The notes beneath the pieces were generated by a model. It saw only the letters and a program-made list of their open reading frames with translations. It ran no database searches and was not told the origin of the DNA. The position numbers and the translations under genes are program-made. From Orientallactaga sibirica (taxonomy: Eukaryota; Chordata; Mammalia; Rodentia; Dipodidae): 64,000 nucleotides of DNA. Of the stretch, positions 45,253 through 60,487 are shown piece by piece. The stretch spans positions 18,765,501-18,829,500 of the forward strand of contig JAEOAD010000045.1 in the NCBI GenBank assembly GCA_036365145.1. Reading direction: 5' to 3'. Every line of letters starts with the position of its first letter. The stretch's first letter is position 1.

Positions 45253-48200
45253 GTAAGTCGGCTGCAGCAGTCCTGGACGACCATTTCTCCCGCAGGGACG
45301 CGGCCCGGGATGCGCGCCTGGTGAGCGAGTCCGTACGGCGGGTTCCAGGTGGCCGCTCGGCGGTCTCGACCACGGGGGGGGGCGCGGGGAAGGTCTTCAT
45401 CTTAGTGTCAGGCCTGTGGCCCCGCCCCTTGTCTTTGCGGTGACTTGTAAGTGCTTGAGGTGGGGGCGAGTAGGTTTTTTTGAAAAGATGGCGATCCTCT
45501 GGTCACGTGCTTGGCTGCAAGATGTGATTGGCTTTCGGGCCGCGGCGGGGCGTGGCTTCCGTCGTGGGGCGGGGCCGCCTCCGATTGGCCCACTGGCAGC
45601 CTGCTACTGTTTGCCCGAGCCTCCGGCGCGCCCCCGTCGGCCCCTCCCGCCCGGTGCGCGACCCCGCCGCTTTGAATGTTGTGAATCAAATGGGTTTGTT
45701 ACATTCCGCTGCCGCCGCGGACAGTTCTTAAAGGGCCAGCCGCCGGCAGCCGCGCCACCCAGCCGCGTCCTGCGCCGCCTCCAGCTCCCCTAGGTCCTGG
45801 GCCGAGAGAGATCGACTACTCGTCGGCCTCGCAAGGCAGACGCGGTCGGGCGAACAACAAAGAGGGCCCCGGAAGCCGGCTACCCCCGAACCAGGGGTTG
45901 GGGAGAGGAGCACATTGTTCCACAGGGTGGGGACTCATTTTAAAGAGTGCAGCCGGCACCCCCTGGCCATTTTAGCCATCCTAGATCACAAACAAAGGAA
46001 TCTACGTGTGGCCGGGCGGCCGAAGGTGAGTCGGGCCAGGGCCCCTAACTTGATTCCCGCACCCCGGAAACTCCTGTTCCTGTCCTCTGGGATTGGGGGC
46101 CGTAATCCTGCTGGCTTCGTGGGCGTCAGTCAAGGACGGCCCAGACTGCGGGCAGCGGGACCTCTGGGATGAGGACCCCCCCAGCCCCGCGGCTCCCGAG
46201 GCCGGGCCCAGCCGCCCCTCCGGAGGCTGAGCGCTGCGGTTGGAGAGGAAAGAGCTGCCCCCTCCCCCTGCAGCCGCCACTTCCTTTGTTGTTGCTTTTG
46301 TCTCACGCCGAGCACATGGTTCGGGAGCCTCGGCTCTTAAAGTCACAGTGCTCTGGCCTCCTTCCCCCAGAGCTCCTCCGAGCACGACACAAAGGACTTT
46401 GAGGGGGACGACGGAGGCCCTCTTGGGACAGGTGTGCGAGCCTCAGCCCCATCCCCAAGGAGGGGGAAGATTCCTGGAGCCGGACTAGCCGCATCTGGCC
46501 TGCTTTTGGGAGGAAGCTGCCTTGGGATTCTGGTTTTCCTTCCCTACTAATATGAATACTTGGTTTCTTGTTTGTTCCTTCTGGGTTTTTAGGGGCACTC
46601 TGGGGAGATTACATTTGTTGCAACTGAGGCTTATAGCAATGAAACGATTTCTTTTAACAAGGTCACCCAGGGAGTCTAAGCTGGCCAAAGCTTTCTCGCC
46701 CTGAGTATGGTGGTCTCACCTTCAACTGCCTCCCCAACTTGGAGTGTGGAAAGGTGGGGCCAGTAGGTAGGGGGAAAAATGAGTCTGCTCATGCTTCTAG
46801 GATCTGACTTTGCTTGTCTGCAAAAGGGAATGCCTCTTGTTGAAAACAGTCCCCAGACCCAAATAACATTAGTGAAGGGGCTCTCTGAGCCAGGGTCAGA
46901 GTAGGCGCTTGGGGAGTAGGCTGGGTGGGTTTTGGATTCAAGGGATTCTAAAGACCGTTTACAGACACCTCAATGTGAGCACAGTGCAGGAGGTGTGTGG
47001 AAAAGCACCGTATTGCTGGTTGACCTTGAGCGTTGTTAGTTCCAACTCAGCCCCATTTGCCTCTCTCCGCTTCCTTTTTGGCTTGGGGAGAGTGTTGGGA
47101 TTCAGTGGTCCTTTCTACTGACAACAGCGAGAGAGCTAGAGGTTAGGAGAGTCTGGGTTTAGGGGGCCACCAGGACCAATTCTGTTCTTCGGTGGCCTTA
47201 GAGAAACTTCATTTCTCTGGGCCTTAGATTTGTTAACTGAAGTGGGTGTGTCCCTTTTGCCTTCTTCAGCATTTGAAGTGGTACCTCTTTTCTGCTTGCA
47301 TTGGGGATACAGGTCAGATGTCTAATTTTCTGGTAACCACGTACATTGCATCTGATTTTCAACTGTACATACTGCTCTGTTGCCTTTTGTTTTGTTTTAA
47401 CACATTATTTTTAATATTTTTATTTTATTTGCAAGCAGAGAAATGGGCGGGCCAAGGCCTTTAGCCACTGCAAACAAACTCCAGATGTATGTGGCATTTT
47501 GTACATCTGGCTTTATGTGGGTACTGGGGAGTTGACCCAGGTCGTTAGGCTTTGCAGCCTGAACCATCCCTCCAGCCTTTCTGTTGCCCTTTGAATAGCC
47601 CGTGATGTCTTGGATTGTTACCATTCTACAGATGAGGAAACACAAAGGGGAAGCTGTATGTGTCCAAGAGCCTGGCCTAGAAGTTGGAGGAAGTTAGGTG
47701 TTTATTTGCAAGCAGAGAGAGAATGGACACACTAGGGCCTCTAGCCACTGAAAACGAACTCCAAATGCATGTGTTACTTTGTGCATCTGGCTTTATGTGG
47801 GTACTGGGGAATCAAACCTGGGTTGTTAGGCTTTGCAGGCAAGTGCCTTAACTGCTGAGCCATCTCTCCAGTCCCGAGTTAGGTGTTTTGTGAGGGTGAT
47901 ACTGTCACCTTGGCACTATCACTCACAACTAGAGTCTTTCTGTCTGATGATTTCCTGGCTCTTTTGCTTCCCTTTGGGAACTTGGTAACATCGCAGCCTC
48001 TGGCCATAGATCAGATTGCACAGGCCAACCCCAAAAAGTAGCTTGGCTCAAGATGGACAGTTGCAGCCACCGACTAACCACGGAGGCTTCATGGTTGGGT
48101 TGTGTCATAGCCTTGGGGCTTGCCTCTCTGAGCCTCAGTGTCCTTGCCTCCAAAGGTTGCTGTGAGGGCTCACTGTGTTGGGGCATGGAAATATTGCAGA

Positions 48201-49958
48201 TTGTGTTGTTGCTACTCGTGGGTAGAACTGTGGACCCCCAGGGTCTGAGAAGTTTCCAAGCATAGCTATACTGTAGAAACTGCTGGGGAATTTGAAAAAG
48301 CCCACAGATCCTTGCTCCCCACCTCTCCAAAGATTCTGACCCAGAAGGTCTGGGATGGGCTAGGGGTCTTATTTTGGTTACTGAGGGCTTCCTTTCAGTT
48401 CTCCTGGCTTGGCAGCCGGAAGTAGGGGTGTGCTGTATGTGTCAAGATAAGCACTTGGCCCTGGCCAGGGTCCCAAAGCCAGTCACTGGTGGTGGTCAGG
48501 CAGAGGATGGGCTAAGATGTCTTGGAGACAAGGTCCAAGTAAAGACAATTTGAAATAAGGCTACTAGATCTCTACTTCCCACCAGAAGTCAGGCTTGTGT
48601 TTTGTGGTCTCCCAGTTTTTAATCACTAACACTAATGTTATCACTGACAGACTATGTACCCTGACACATCTGGATGTTGGGCTCTCTTCAGTGCACATTT
48701 ATCATACCAGATGATCACTGGGACCTTGCCCATTGCCTTCTCTGTTGAGTGCCTGAGCCCAGGAGTTAGCAGAAATGTGAATTGCAGCTGCTACACTTCA
48801 TGTGGTCTTGGCCAGGGGCTTCCTGTAAGGTGGAGAAGGTTCTCCTGTGGGGATCTGGAGAAGTTTCTGCTCATGGCCAGTGTGTTCCCTTGTCCTTCTC
48901 AACAGATGGCAGCATTTCAAACTGGGTATCAAGGGTACATAGGAGGTTTCTTAGCTGAGAAGAATGGCAGCCACAGCACAGGGCTGGCCCAATGTGCTTC
49001 ACTCTTCAACAGTGTAGGACCTGATAGGTTCCAGAGCATTCCTTTGCCAGGGTCTTGTCCCAACCCTTGAGCCTGGAGCTGAACCTCCCACTTTCCTGCC
49101 TGGATTACCCACACTGATCCTCCAAGAGGAGACTGAACTGACACATTTTCCTCTCCCTTTCTTAGGTTCCTTCTTTTCAGTAGGCCCCAACTTCCACTTT
49201 GGGTACTGTGTTGGGGTCCCAGAGCAAGGACCTGGCTACATGCCAGGCCCAGCAGGCTAATAGTGGCCGCCTTCCTTCCTCACTCCTGGGAACCTTTGAA
49301 GTTACCATCTCTATCCTCAGAGGGTACAGGGACAGACCTGTAGTTGCCAGCTTCCTTAATTTGGAGCCTGGGAAGGCAAATCTCTGTGAGCCTCAGCTTT
49401 TCTGCCTCTGTAAAATGGGCTAAAAACTTAGTTAATAGTCACATGTGGATAGGCAACCATGGGAAAGAATAAAGGAAAGAGTGGAAATTGTCCTACTCTG
49501 GACTAAAAGTCCCCAAAGGCCAGAAGCCATTTAGCACCACATCTTACCTGGCAGTAGGAGTAGTGAGCTGAGTCTCAGGCCTCTTTGGAATTCCTTCTCA
49601 GCCAGCCATATGTAAGGAGAACTTGGGAGTCCCCCTGTCTTCCCCCACCCTATACCAGGACAACAGCAACCTTGTTAGAGCTAGCTGGCCTGGAAGCATG
49701 GTAGTCTGGTCTCTGAGCTTACCACATTCTGTGGGGACTTGGTCCCATTTCATAGAGCATTAAGCTGAAGTTGAGCCTGTTGCCGGTTTGTCAACACTGG
49801 ACTCTAGGTTAGGACCTAGAGGAAAGTCTGGCCCAGGTTGTGTGGGGAGCCCAGGGACATGATCAGGAGGCCCAGGTTTCATCAGTCTCTTAGACTCCTA
49901 ATTGCATAAGCAAGTAGATTTCACCATGGCTTGGTTTCTTTGTCTGCTTGCCTTCCAG
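45253..49958 (+). other. RNF44: RNF44 first intron region
   Basis: Between the candidate first exon and the exon carrying the start codon. CpG-rich until about 46400, then unique sequence. It holds two T-SINEs on - at 47400-47578 and 47698-47876. No further coding exon was recognised. A non-coding exon here cannot be excluded. Confidence 0.55.
45460..46030 (+). promoter_or_regulatory. RNF44: Possible second RNF44 promoter and alternative first exon
   Basis: A second CpG-dense block contains AAGATGGCGATC (YY1-like, 45486-45497), GTCACGTGC (E-box/USF/CLEAR-like, near 45502), two inverted CCAAT boxes (GATTGGCT near 45526 and GATTGGCCC near 45583) and the GC box GGGGCGGGGCC near 45566. A strong donor, CGAAG|GTGAGTCGG at 46026, could end an alternative non-coding exon. 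Confidence 0.45.
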
Positions 49959-52913
<2,955 letters not shown>

Positions 52914-55192
52914 GGGCCCACAGCTACCACAAGAACCCTGTCTAAAGCTCTGGAAACTCGGGGGAGAGGACAGGGAGGGAATGGCCCAGGCCTGTCTCTT
53001 CATTTCTACCTGCAGTTCCAGAGCTGGTGCCAGGGTCAGACCATAAGAAGCCCCTGCAATAAGCCCCTGCATTTGCCAAGCTCCAAAGACTCCTTCCCTA
53101 GTCTGCCTGCCTGCCTGCCGCGAAGCTGCCTGGGTGTCCCTAACTCAGTCTCCCTCCTGTTTGCCCTTGGGTCCTTCATCATGTTAGCCATGGGAGCCAG
53201 GGGTCTGTCCCCCAGTGTGGTGGCTGGTGTGATCCCTGACCTCAGGATGGGCAAAGGAGTTGCCACCCTGAATCACCTGGTCTCTTGCAGTATGCCCATT
53301 GCCAGGCATGTGGGCAAATGTGGCAGGAGGCTATTTCTAAGTCCCAGGGCTGAGTCCTGCTTGGCCCCGGACAGACTTAGGCAGCCAGCTCCTCCTGGCC
53401 ACTGTGCAGTGTGGGTGAGACTACCTGAGGACCCTTACCCCGGGCACAACATTCTAGCCCCACCCCTAGGCTGGAGGGCATCCACTGGGCCCCTTCAGCA
53501 AATGGGACCCAGGCCCCAAACTTGGGTATATGTACCCTGCGGGGGCCTGAGCCATGCTGGGCAGAGTGTGTTCCTGGTGACTGCCCCTCCACCAGTGACC
53601 AGGTCAAACTCATGCTCGATCTCTCCCCCTCTGTTGTTTGCATGAATGTGAGGAACAGCAGTTTTTGTTTATTCATTTGGCCCAAAATTGTGTGTAGAAT
53701 TTGGGGGTGTGGATATTTAAGAGTTGTTTTCTTCTGGTTTAGTGGGGCAGGGTAGGGGTATAGGGACCAACCAAGACCAAATGCCCCAGGGGCAGAGAAG
53801 GGTCAGGTTATGCCACATGTGTGCGGCTGGAACTGCGCTAGGCGGCTGGAGGTCATGGGGCAGGGTTGGGGGGGTCTGTGCTCAGCTGATAACTGCCATG
53901 CACTGTACTGCACATGTCCCTAGAGCCTACTGGGACCGTACGCTTTTCAGGGCATTTCTTCCTCTCCAGCCAGGGCCCATCTCCCACCTGCCTGGGTGAG
54001 TCTCCTCCAAGGAATCCCAGTGGGACAGGGATCAGGGAGGGTGTGGACCTCTCCACCTCCAGGGGGCCTCTTCCATCCTGATCCGTGCCCTCCAAGGTCT
54101 GGAGGAGGCCCCTGTAGGGTCTGGCTATCTTCTCCACCCTCCTTTGGGTCCCTTTCCTTTCCTACCCCCAGCTGGGGTTGCTGCCCGAAGTGAACGAACT
54201 GCGTGTGGGGCCGGCACATCCTAGCAGGCAGCCCTTGGCGCCTGCTGCCTCAGGGATGCTCCATCCACCCTCGTTCTCCTGCAGCAGCCCTGGCTTCCTG
54301 CCTCCTATCCCAGCCTGCCAAGGGGCCATTGGCCTGCTCCCACCCAAGAGAACCCAAAGTCTTACTGTATGTAACTCCAGGTGATGTTTCTACATTTATA
54401 GCAGTGTTGAAAACCCACGTGTTTTACACAGAGAACCACCTTCTCTGACCCTTGTCCCTTCCCCACCCCAACAAAAGGTTTTCAAACCCTTACAGTTTCT
54501 GGGGCAGGCGGAAATGGCTCATGGATATTGTCAGCTGCAACAGTGATTCCAACAAGCAGCTACTGGAGGAAATACACACTTAAAAAAAATCATTTTAAAA
54601 AATGCTGTATGAAACAATTATTTAGGATGTTTGTGATTTGCCGACCTTGCTATAGATGCCATGTTACCAATGATTTCCTGTGGTGGGGGCTTGGCCTTGT
54701 TTACGATTTGATTTACCAACTTCTGGCCTAGGCATGACAGTGGGCACCTTCCCCCAGCACTGGCTGGGCCCAGCGCCTATGTTCTGTGTTAGAAAGGTTT
54801 TATATATATATATACATATATATATATAATTGCATATATATATATAAATACATGTAATTTGGGGGGCCCTGTTCCTTGCACATTTTACAGTTACCTCATT
54901 TTTCCCATGTATGTATTTGAGAAAATGCTAATATATATAGAAAAATGGTTCTTAAAGCTTAAATGTGTGGTTTTTTCCATTCCATTGGATTCACATTGGT
55001 TTGTAGCATCTAAAATAACTAGTATGTTGTATTATATATGTGTATACTGATTGAAATTTTTAACAGATTTGTACTTTTTTTAAAATGAAAGTTGCTAGTT
55101 CTGCTTGACCAAGTAGTGCAATCATTATTTTTTTTAATATTGTTGCTGATTTCAGAGGGATATTCACTAATAAATGTATGATGTATACCGAG
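52914..55192 (+). other. RNF44: RNF44 3'UTR
   Basis: About 2.26 kb of SINE-free sequence from the stop codon to the first good polyadenylation signal. GC-rich at first, AT-rich after 54500. It holds a (TA)n tract at about 54799-54846. A 190-codon frame at 53073-53645 and a 102-codon antisense frame lie within it but have no recognisable domain. Confidence 0.8.
55169..55174 (+). terminator. RNF44: RNF44 polyadenylation signal AATAAA
   Basis: Canonical AATAAA within CACTAATAAATGTATGATG at the end of the AT-rich 3'UTR. Cleavage is expected 10-30 bases downstream. Confidence 0.75.
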
Positions 55193-55444
55193 AATTGCCC
55201 AAGCTGCCTTTGGTGAAAAGCAGAGGGAGGGGAATGACATTGGACTGGGGCTGGGAAGAGATTGGGATGAGGTGGGGAATGGAAGAGATGGTTATTTTGT
55301 TCTGGATTGGAGTTAGTCTGCCAAGCTGACTGAGAGATGACTGTCTAGGCCATCTTCCATGTGAAATAGGGTTCTGTTGATAAGTTACATGGATCTGCCT
55401 AACTGGTATGAGACAACTCTTAATCGTACTGACTTAAATTTTTT

Positions 55445-55667
55445 GGCTTATTTATTTATTTGAGAACTACAGACAGACAGAAAGAGATAGAGGCAGAGGG
55501 AGAGAGAATGCGTGCACCAGGGCCTCTAGCCACTGCAAATGAACTCCAGATGCATATGCCACCTTGTGGGTACTGGGGACTCAAGCCTCACACTGGAGTC
55601 CTTTGGCTTCACAAGCGCTTAACCACAATGTTTTGGTTTTTTGAGACAAGGTCTCATGTAGTCCCAT
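55445..55667 (-). repeat. T-SINE and B1-like fragment downstream of RNF44
   Basis: T-SINE - at 55445-55626 with an internal deletion, then a B1-like fragment - at 55627-55667. Confidence 0.78.
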
Positions 55668-55788
55668 GTTGAAATTACCCTCTTGTCACTGGGACAAAAC
55701 ACTTGATCAGAAGCAGCTGATGGGAGGAAAAGGTTTACTTCAGTTTAGTCTCAAGGGGAAGTTTCATCATGGCAGAGCAGAGGCTGGG

Positions 55789-56137
55789 TGTTGGAATCAG
55801 GTTCATATTGCTGGCAGAAATCATCGGACCAAGAGCAGCTTGTGGGGAAAAAATGGTTTATTTTGGTTTATAGACTGGAGGGGAAGCTCCACAATGGCAG
55901 GAGAAAATGATGGCATGAGCAGAAGGTGGCTATCACCTCCTGGCCAATTTCAGGTGGACAACAGGAACAGGACAGTGTGCCAAACACTGACAAGGAGACA
56001 CTGGCTATAATACCCATAAGCCTGACCCCAACAATACGCTGCCTCCAAGAGGTGTTAATTCCCAAATCTCCATCAGCTGGGAACCCAGCATTCAGAGCAC
56101 CTAAGTTTATGGGGGACACCTGAATCAAACCACCACA
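55789..56137 (-). repeat. 3' LTR of the nested MaLR-type element
   Basis: Minus-strand TGTGGTGGTTTGATTCAGG start at 56137 and ACA end at 55789. It contains AAATAAACC on the minus strand as a polyadenylation signal. Confidence 0.8.
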
Positions 56138-58012
56138 TTCTGCCCCTGGGCCCCCATAAGCTTGTAACCATCCATGATGTAAAATGCAATGCATTCACCC
56201 AACTTTAAAAGTCCCCATATATATATATATATCTTGGTTTTGCAAGGTAGGGTCTCACGTCTCACTCTGGTCCAGGCTGACCTGGAATTAACTATGTAGT
56301 CTCAGGGTGGCCTCTAACTCTCGGCGATCCTCCTACCTCTGCCTCCCGAGTGCTGGGATTAAAGGCGTGAACCACCACGCCCGGCTTAGTCCCCATGTTT
56401 TTATTAATCCTAATAATGTTCAAACATCCCCATAATCCAAGGTCTTAACTGAGCCATAATACCAAAAACAATAACTACAGAAAGCCCATAATGTCACAGA
56501 ATAAACACAGTGCAAAAGATGGCACTGGGCATAGCAAAGAAATACTCAACCAATACAAGATTTAAAACAACCAGGGCAAATATCAAACTCTCTAGCTCCA
56601 AGTCCAACAACTCTAGTCAAGCCACAAGTCTCCAAGTCCAATAATTCTAACCAGCAACAAGTCTCTGGAGTTCCAATTCCACCCCTCCAGCTAGGCTACT
56701 CACAGTCCTGGAAAACTTCATCTGGGGCCAGCAGCTCTCCTTGGCAGCCATCTCGTCTTCTCGGCATGTCCATTGGGTCTCCACTGCAGTCCATAGTTCA
56801 TCCTCTCAGCTCCATCAGGTCTCCATGCAGGCATCCAGCAAACCTTCACACTGCCCATGGCCGTTTCCAAAACACAAGACTGCGTTGCAAACTCAATGAC
56901 CCTCTTTCCTGCATTTATTTTTTTAATTAATTTTTTATTGACACCTTCTATACTTACATACAAGAAACATATGATATTTCCCTTCCTTCCCCCCTCCTGC
57001 ATTTCTTATACTCCACAATACCAGGTGGGGTGCCAATTTGTTAATCCAGGGGGAAATAAAGCAGACTTTGAAGAACAGGAGCACTCAGGCTCCTTCAAGA
57101 GAGTCTACATTCTTCCTGTTGCCCCAGTGCAGGTCAGCTGGCCCAATCTCAAAGTTGTCATCCCATATAATTGCAGCTGAACTGGCAGAAATTTGAGCCC
57201 AAAAATTTCTTTCTGTGCCATATCCCTCTACTCACACCAGTCCATTTCTATGCAAAGCAACCCTGCACAAATTGTCAGGACAGGGGCATAACAGCAAGCC
57301 TCTCTTACAAACTGTTTCTAGCCCAGTCCAGGCAAAGCTCTTTCTCACCCTTGCAAGTCAAACCTCACAGTCCATAGTTCTTACTGCATTCAGGTCTTTC
57401 AACTCTGACCAGAATAGGCTATCAAGCTGTACTTAACAGCACTGTAAGGCGTCTCTTAGGCCAAGGTTTCAAACCCTTCCACAGTCCTCTTAAAAATTAG
57501 CTCTAGGCTGGAGAAATGGCTTAGTGGTTAAGGTGTTTGCCTGCAAAGCCACAGAATCTCGGTTCGATCCTCCAGGACCCACATAAGCCAGATGCACAAG
57601 GGTGTGCATGTGCCTGGAGTTGTTTACAGTGGCTGGAGACCCTGGTGTGCCCATTCTCTTCCTCTCTCTCTCTCTCTGCCTCTCTCTCTCTGTCAAATAA
57701 ATAGATTTTATATATATATATATATTTATATATATCAAATAAATAGATAATATATATATATATTTTTTTAAAAATCAGCTCTAAGCCGGGCATGGTGGTA
57801 CATGCCTTTAATCCCAGCACTCAGGCAGAGGTAGGAGGATCACCTGAGTTCGAGGCCACCCTGAGACTACATAGTGAATTCTAGGTCAGCCTGGACTAGA
57901 GTGAAACCCTATCTCAAAAAACCAAAAAGAAAAAAAATCAACTCTAAAAGGCCAAAGCCACATAGCCAGGTGTCTAGCAGCAAATGACACCACTTCTTGG
58001 TACCAACTTTAC

Positions 58013-58360
58013 TGTTGCAGTCAGGTTTGCATTGCTGGCAGAAATCACCCAACCAAGAGCAGCTTGTGGGAGAAAAGGTTTATTTTGGCTTACAGACTCA
58101 AGGGGGAAGCTCCATGGTGGCAGGGGAAACCGATGGTATGAGCAGAGGGTGGATATCATCCTCTGGCCAACATCAGGTGGACAACAAGAACAGGAGAGTG
58201 TGCCAAACACTGGCAAGGGGAAGCTGGCTATAACACCCATAAGCCCACCCCCAATAATACACTGCCACCTAGAGGTGTTAATTCCCAAATCTCCACCAGC
58301 TGGGAACTTAGCATTCAGATCACCTAAGTTCATGGGGGATGCCTGAATCAAACCACCACA
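58013..58360 (-). repeat. 5' LTR of the nested MaLR-type element
   Basis: Aligns along its whole length with 55789-56137. It ends ...CTGCAACA on the minus strand, followed by GTAAAGT and the primer-binding site. Confidence 0.8.
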
Positions 58361-58540
58361 CTGGGCACCACACCTTGCCACATCAGCTGTGAGGCAGAAG
58401 CAAGAGTGAGCCCCTAGCACTGTCAAAGTGGCCTGACTGAGGTCCCAGGACACTCCCCTATGGACATACCTCCAGCAGGGGGTTGAGGCTTAACCACAAA
58501 CACATGGGGCTATAGAGAACATTTCACATTCCAACTCCCA

Positions 58541-58862
58541 CACCCAGGATGACCTCAAACTTGCTCTTTAGCTGAAGATAACTTTGAACTCCTGATTCTC
58601 TTGAATCAACCTTCTAAGTGCTGAATTTTTGGGGGGGTGGGGAGGTTGGGTTATTTCAGGTAAAGACTTGCTATGTAACAGGTTGGCCTCAAACTTGTGC
58701 AGTTCTCCTGCCTCAGCTGCCCAAGTGCTAGGATTATAAATGTGCCACCATACCCAGCTCTGGAATTTAAGCTGTGAAGTTGTGAAGTAGCAGGCTGAGT
58801 GAGCGCTCCCCTAGTGTGCTCCAGGCCTTGGGAACCATCCCCAGCACCACAAAAACAAAATC
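58541..58862. repeat. Old B1-like fragments and an ID SINE
   Basis: B1-like fragments on - at 58541-58627 and 58650-58760. ID-type SINE + at about 58785-58862 (CTGAGTGAGCGCTCCCCTAG ... CCATCCCCAGCACC). Confidence 0.6.
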
Positions 58863-58952
58863 TTAGGTAGGTACTGTTATGATTGGATCAGAGGGACTCA
58901 GGCCTGTCAAGGTCTCTTTGATCTTACAATTTAGGTATTTCTCGAAGGGAAA

Positions 58953-59288
58953 AACCACTGTAGCAGACAGCTTCACGTTTGCTGAGATGAACTTCCAAAC
59001 CAGGCACAGTTATGGAGGAAGGGGTATTTATTGAAGCTTACAGATCCAGGGGAAGTTCCATAATGGCAGAAGTTGGCATGCTTTCCCCGCCCCCCCAAAG
59101 GTCCAAGCAGAGAGAAGCCACAAACCAAAAGCTACACAACACAGCACACTTCAGAACTCCAGCTAGGCACACTTTGTATATCTTTAGATTGGAATTTCAA
59201 ACCCACCACCACACCTTAGAGCTGGACCACCTTGTGACACCTCCTCCAGCCAGGTGGCTGCAGATCCAAACTATAAAATAATAAGACA
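58953..59288 (-). mobile_element. LTR-like element, third family, inverted copy
   Basis: About 330 bases that are the reverse complement of most of 59880-60487: AACTTCCAAACCAGGCACAG, TATGGAGGAAGG, TATCTTTAGATTG and CAGGTGGCTGCAGAT. Truncated or altered at the right end. Confidence 0.65.
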
Positions 59289-59850
59289 AGCTGGGTGTGG
59301 TGGCGCACGCCTTTAATCCCAGCACTCAGGAGGCAGAGGTAGGAGGATCACTGTGAGTTCGAGGCCACCCTGAGACTACATAGTTATTTCCAGGTCAGCC
59401 TGGGCCAGAGTGAGACCCTACCTCAAAAAACCAAATAATAACAACAACAATAATAATAACACTGAATATAAAGCCGGGCATAGTGGTGCAAGCCTTTAAT
59501 CCCAGCACTTGGGAGGCAGAAGTAGGAGGATGGCCATGAGTTCGAGGCCACCCTGAGACTACATAGTGAATTCCAGGTCAGCCTGAGCTAGAGCGAGACC
59601 CTACCTTGAAAAAAAAAAAAAAACACTGAGGGCTGGAGAGATGGCTTAGTGGTTAAGCACTTGTCTGTGAAGCCTAAGGACCCCCATTCAAGGCTTGATT
59701 TCCCAGGACCCACGTAAGCCAGATGCACAAGGTGGCGCATGCATCTGGAGTTCATTTGCAGTGATTAGAGGCCCTGGCATGCCCATTCTCTCTCTACCTA
59801 TCTGCCTCTTTCTCTCTCTGTCACTCTCAAATAAATAAATTGGAAAAAAA
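59289..59850 (+). repeat. SINEs between the inverted LTR pair
   Basis: B1-like + at 59289-59440 with an (AAC/AAT)n tail, B1-like + at 59472-59622, T-SINE + at 59630-59850. Confidence 0.86.
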
Positions 59851-59879
59851 CTGACTATATTGGGGGCCATCAGGCAGAA

Positions 59880-60487
59880 TGTGGTAGTTTGAATAGATGA
59901 CTCCCAATATATTCAATGTTTTATTAGTTGGTAGTTTGCATCTGCAGCCACCTGGCTGGAGGCAATGTCACTGGGCTCATCTTAAGGTGTGGTGGTGGAT
60001 TGAGATTTCAATCTAAAGATATGCAAAGTGTGCCTAGCTGGAGTTTCTGAGATGTGCTGTGCTGTGCTGTGTGGCTTTTGGCTTGCGGCTTTTCTCTCTT
60101 TGCCTGGTCCTTTAAGAGGGGGCCAACTTCCTTAGCCGTTAAGGAATTTGCCTGCAAAGCCAAAGGACCCCAGTTCAAGTCCCCAGGACACTCATAAGCC
60201 AGATGCATAAGGTGGTGCCTGCATCTGTGGTTCATTTGCAGTGGCTGGATGCTCTGGTGAACCATTCTCTCTCTCTCTCTCTCCCAAATAAGTAAATAAA
60301 ATAATATATTTTTTAAAAACTTTAAAAAAAAAAAAGAGGGGGCCAGCTTCTTCTACCATTATAGAACTTTCCCTGTATCCGTAAGCTTCAATAAATTCCT
60401 TCCTCCATAACTGTGCCTGGTCTGGAAGTTCAACTCAGAAAACCTGAAGTTGTCTGTTCCTGGGGGCCATCTCTTCAAGCTACCACA
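59880..60487 (+). mobile_element. Solo LTR, third family, with a T-SINE inserted
   Basis: Starts TGTGGTAGTTTGAATAG and ends AAGCTACCACA. It has CTTCAATAAATTCC as a polyadenylation signal. A 5'-truncated T-SINE (60131-60333) is inserted, flanked by a 17-base duplication (AAGAGGGGGCCARCTTC at 60114-60130 and 60334-60350, one mismatch). Confidence 0.72.

Larger units (their letters stand above)
55789..58360 (-). mobile_element. Non-autonomous ERVL/MaLR-type element, two LTRs, nearly complete
   Basis: An old endogenous LTR retroelement on the minus strand. Two similar LTRs of 349 and 348 bases flank an internal region of about 1.9 kb. Next to the 5' LTR is a primer-binding site resembling tRNA-Leu (TGGTACCAAGAAGTGG, minus strand, 57990-58005). 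Next to the 3' LTR is a polypurine tract (GGGGGCCCAGGGGCAGAA, minus strand, 56138-56155). The whole is flanked by the 5-bp duplication CTGGG (55784-55788 and 58361-58365). Four younger insertions lie inside: B1-like - at 56221-56386, a reversed L1 3' end at 56917-57000, T-SINE + at 57506-57735 and B1-like + at 57782-57935. No gag, pol or env frame was recognised. Confidence 0.8.
55668..58542 (-). mobile_element. Second-family LTR split by a nested provirus
   Basis: Bases 55668-55788 (ATCAGAAGCAGCTGATGGGA ... GCAGAGGCTGGG) and 58361-58542 (CTGGGCACCACACC ... CACATGGGGC) align with the two halves of the solo LTR at 33627-33975. The interval between them is the nested element. Confidence 0.7.

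Noticed and set aside
53073..53645. 190-codon frame downstream of the RNF44 stop
   Set aside because: Lies within the 3'UTR, no domain, no acceptor linking it in frame to the RING exon.
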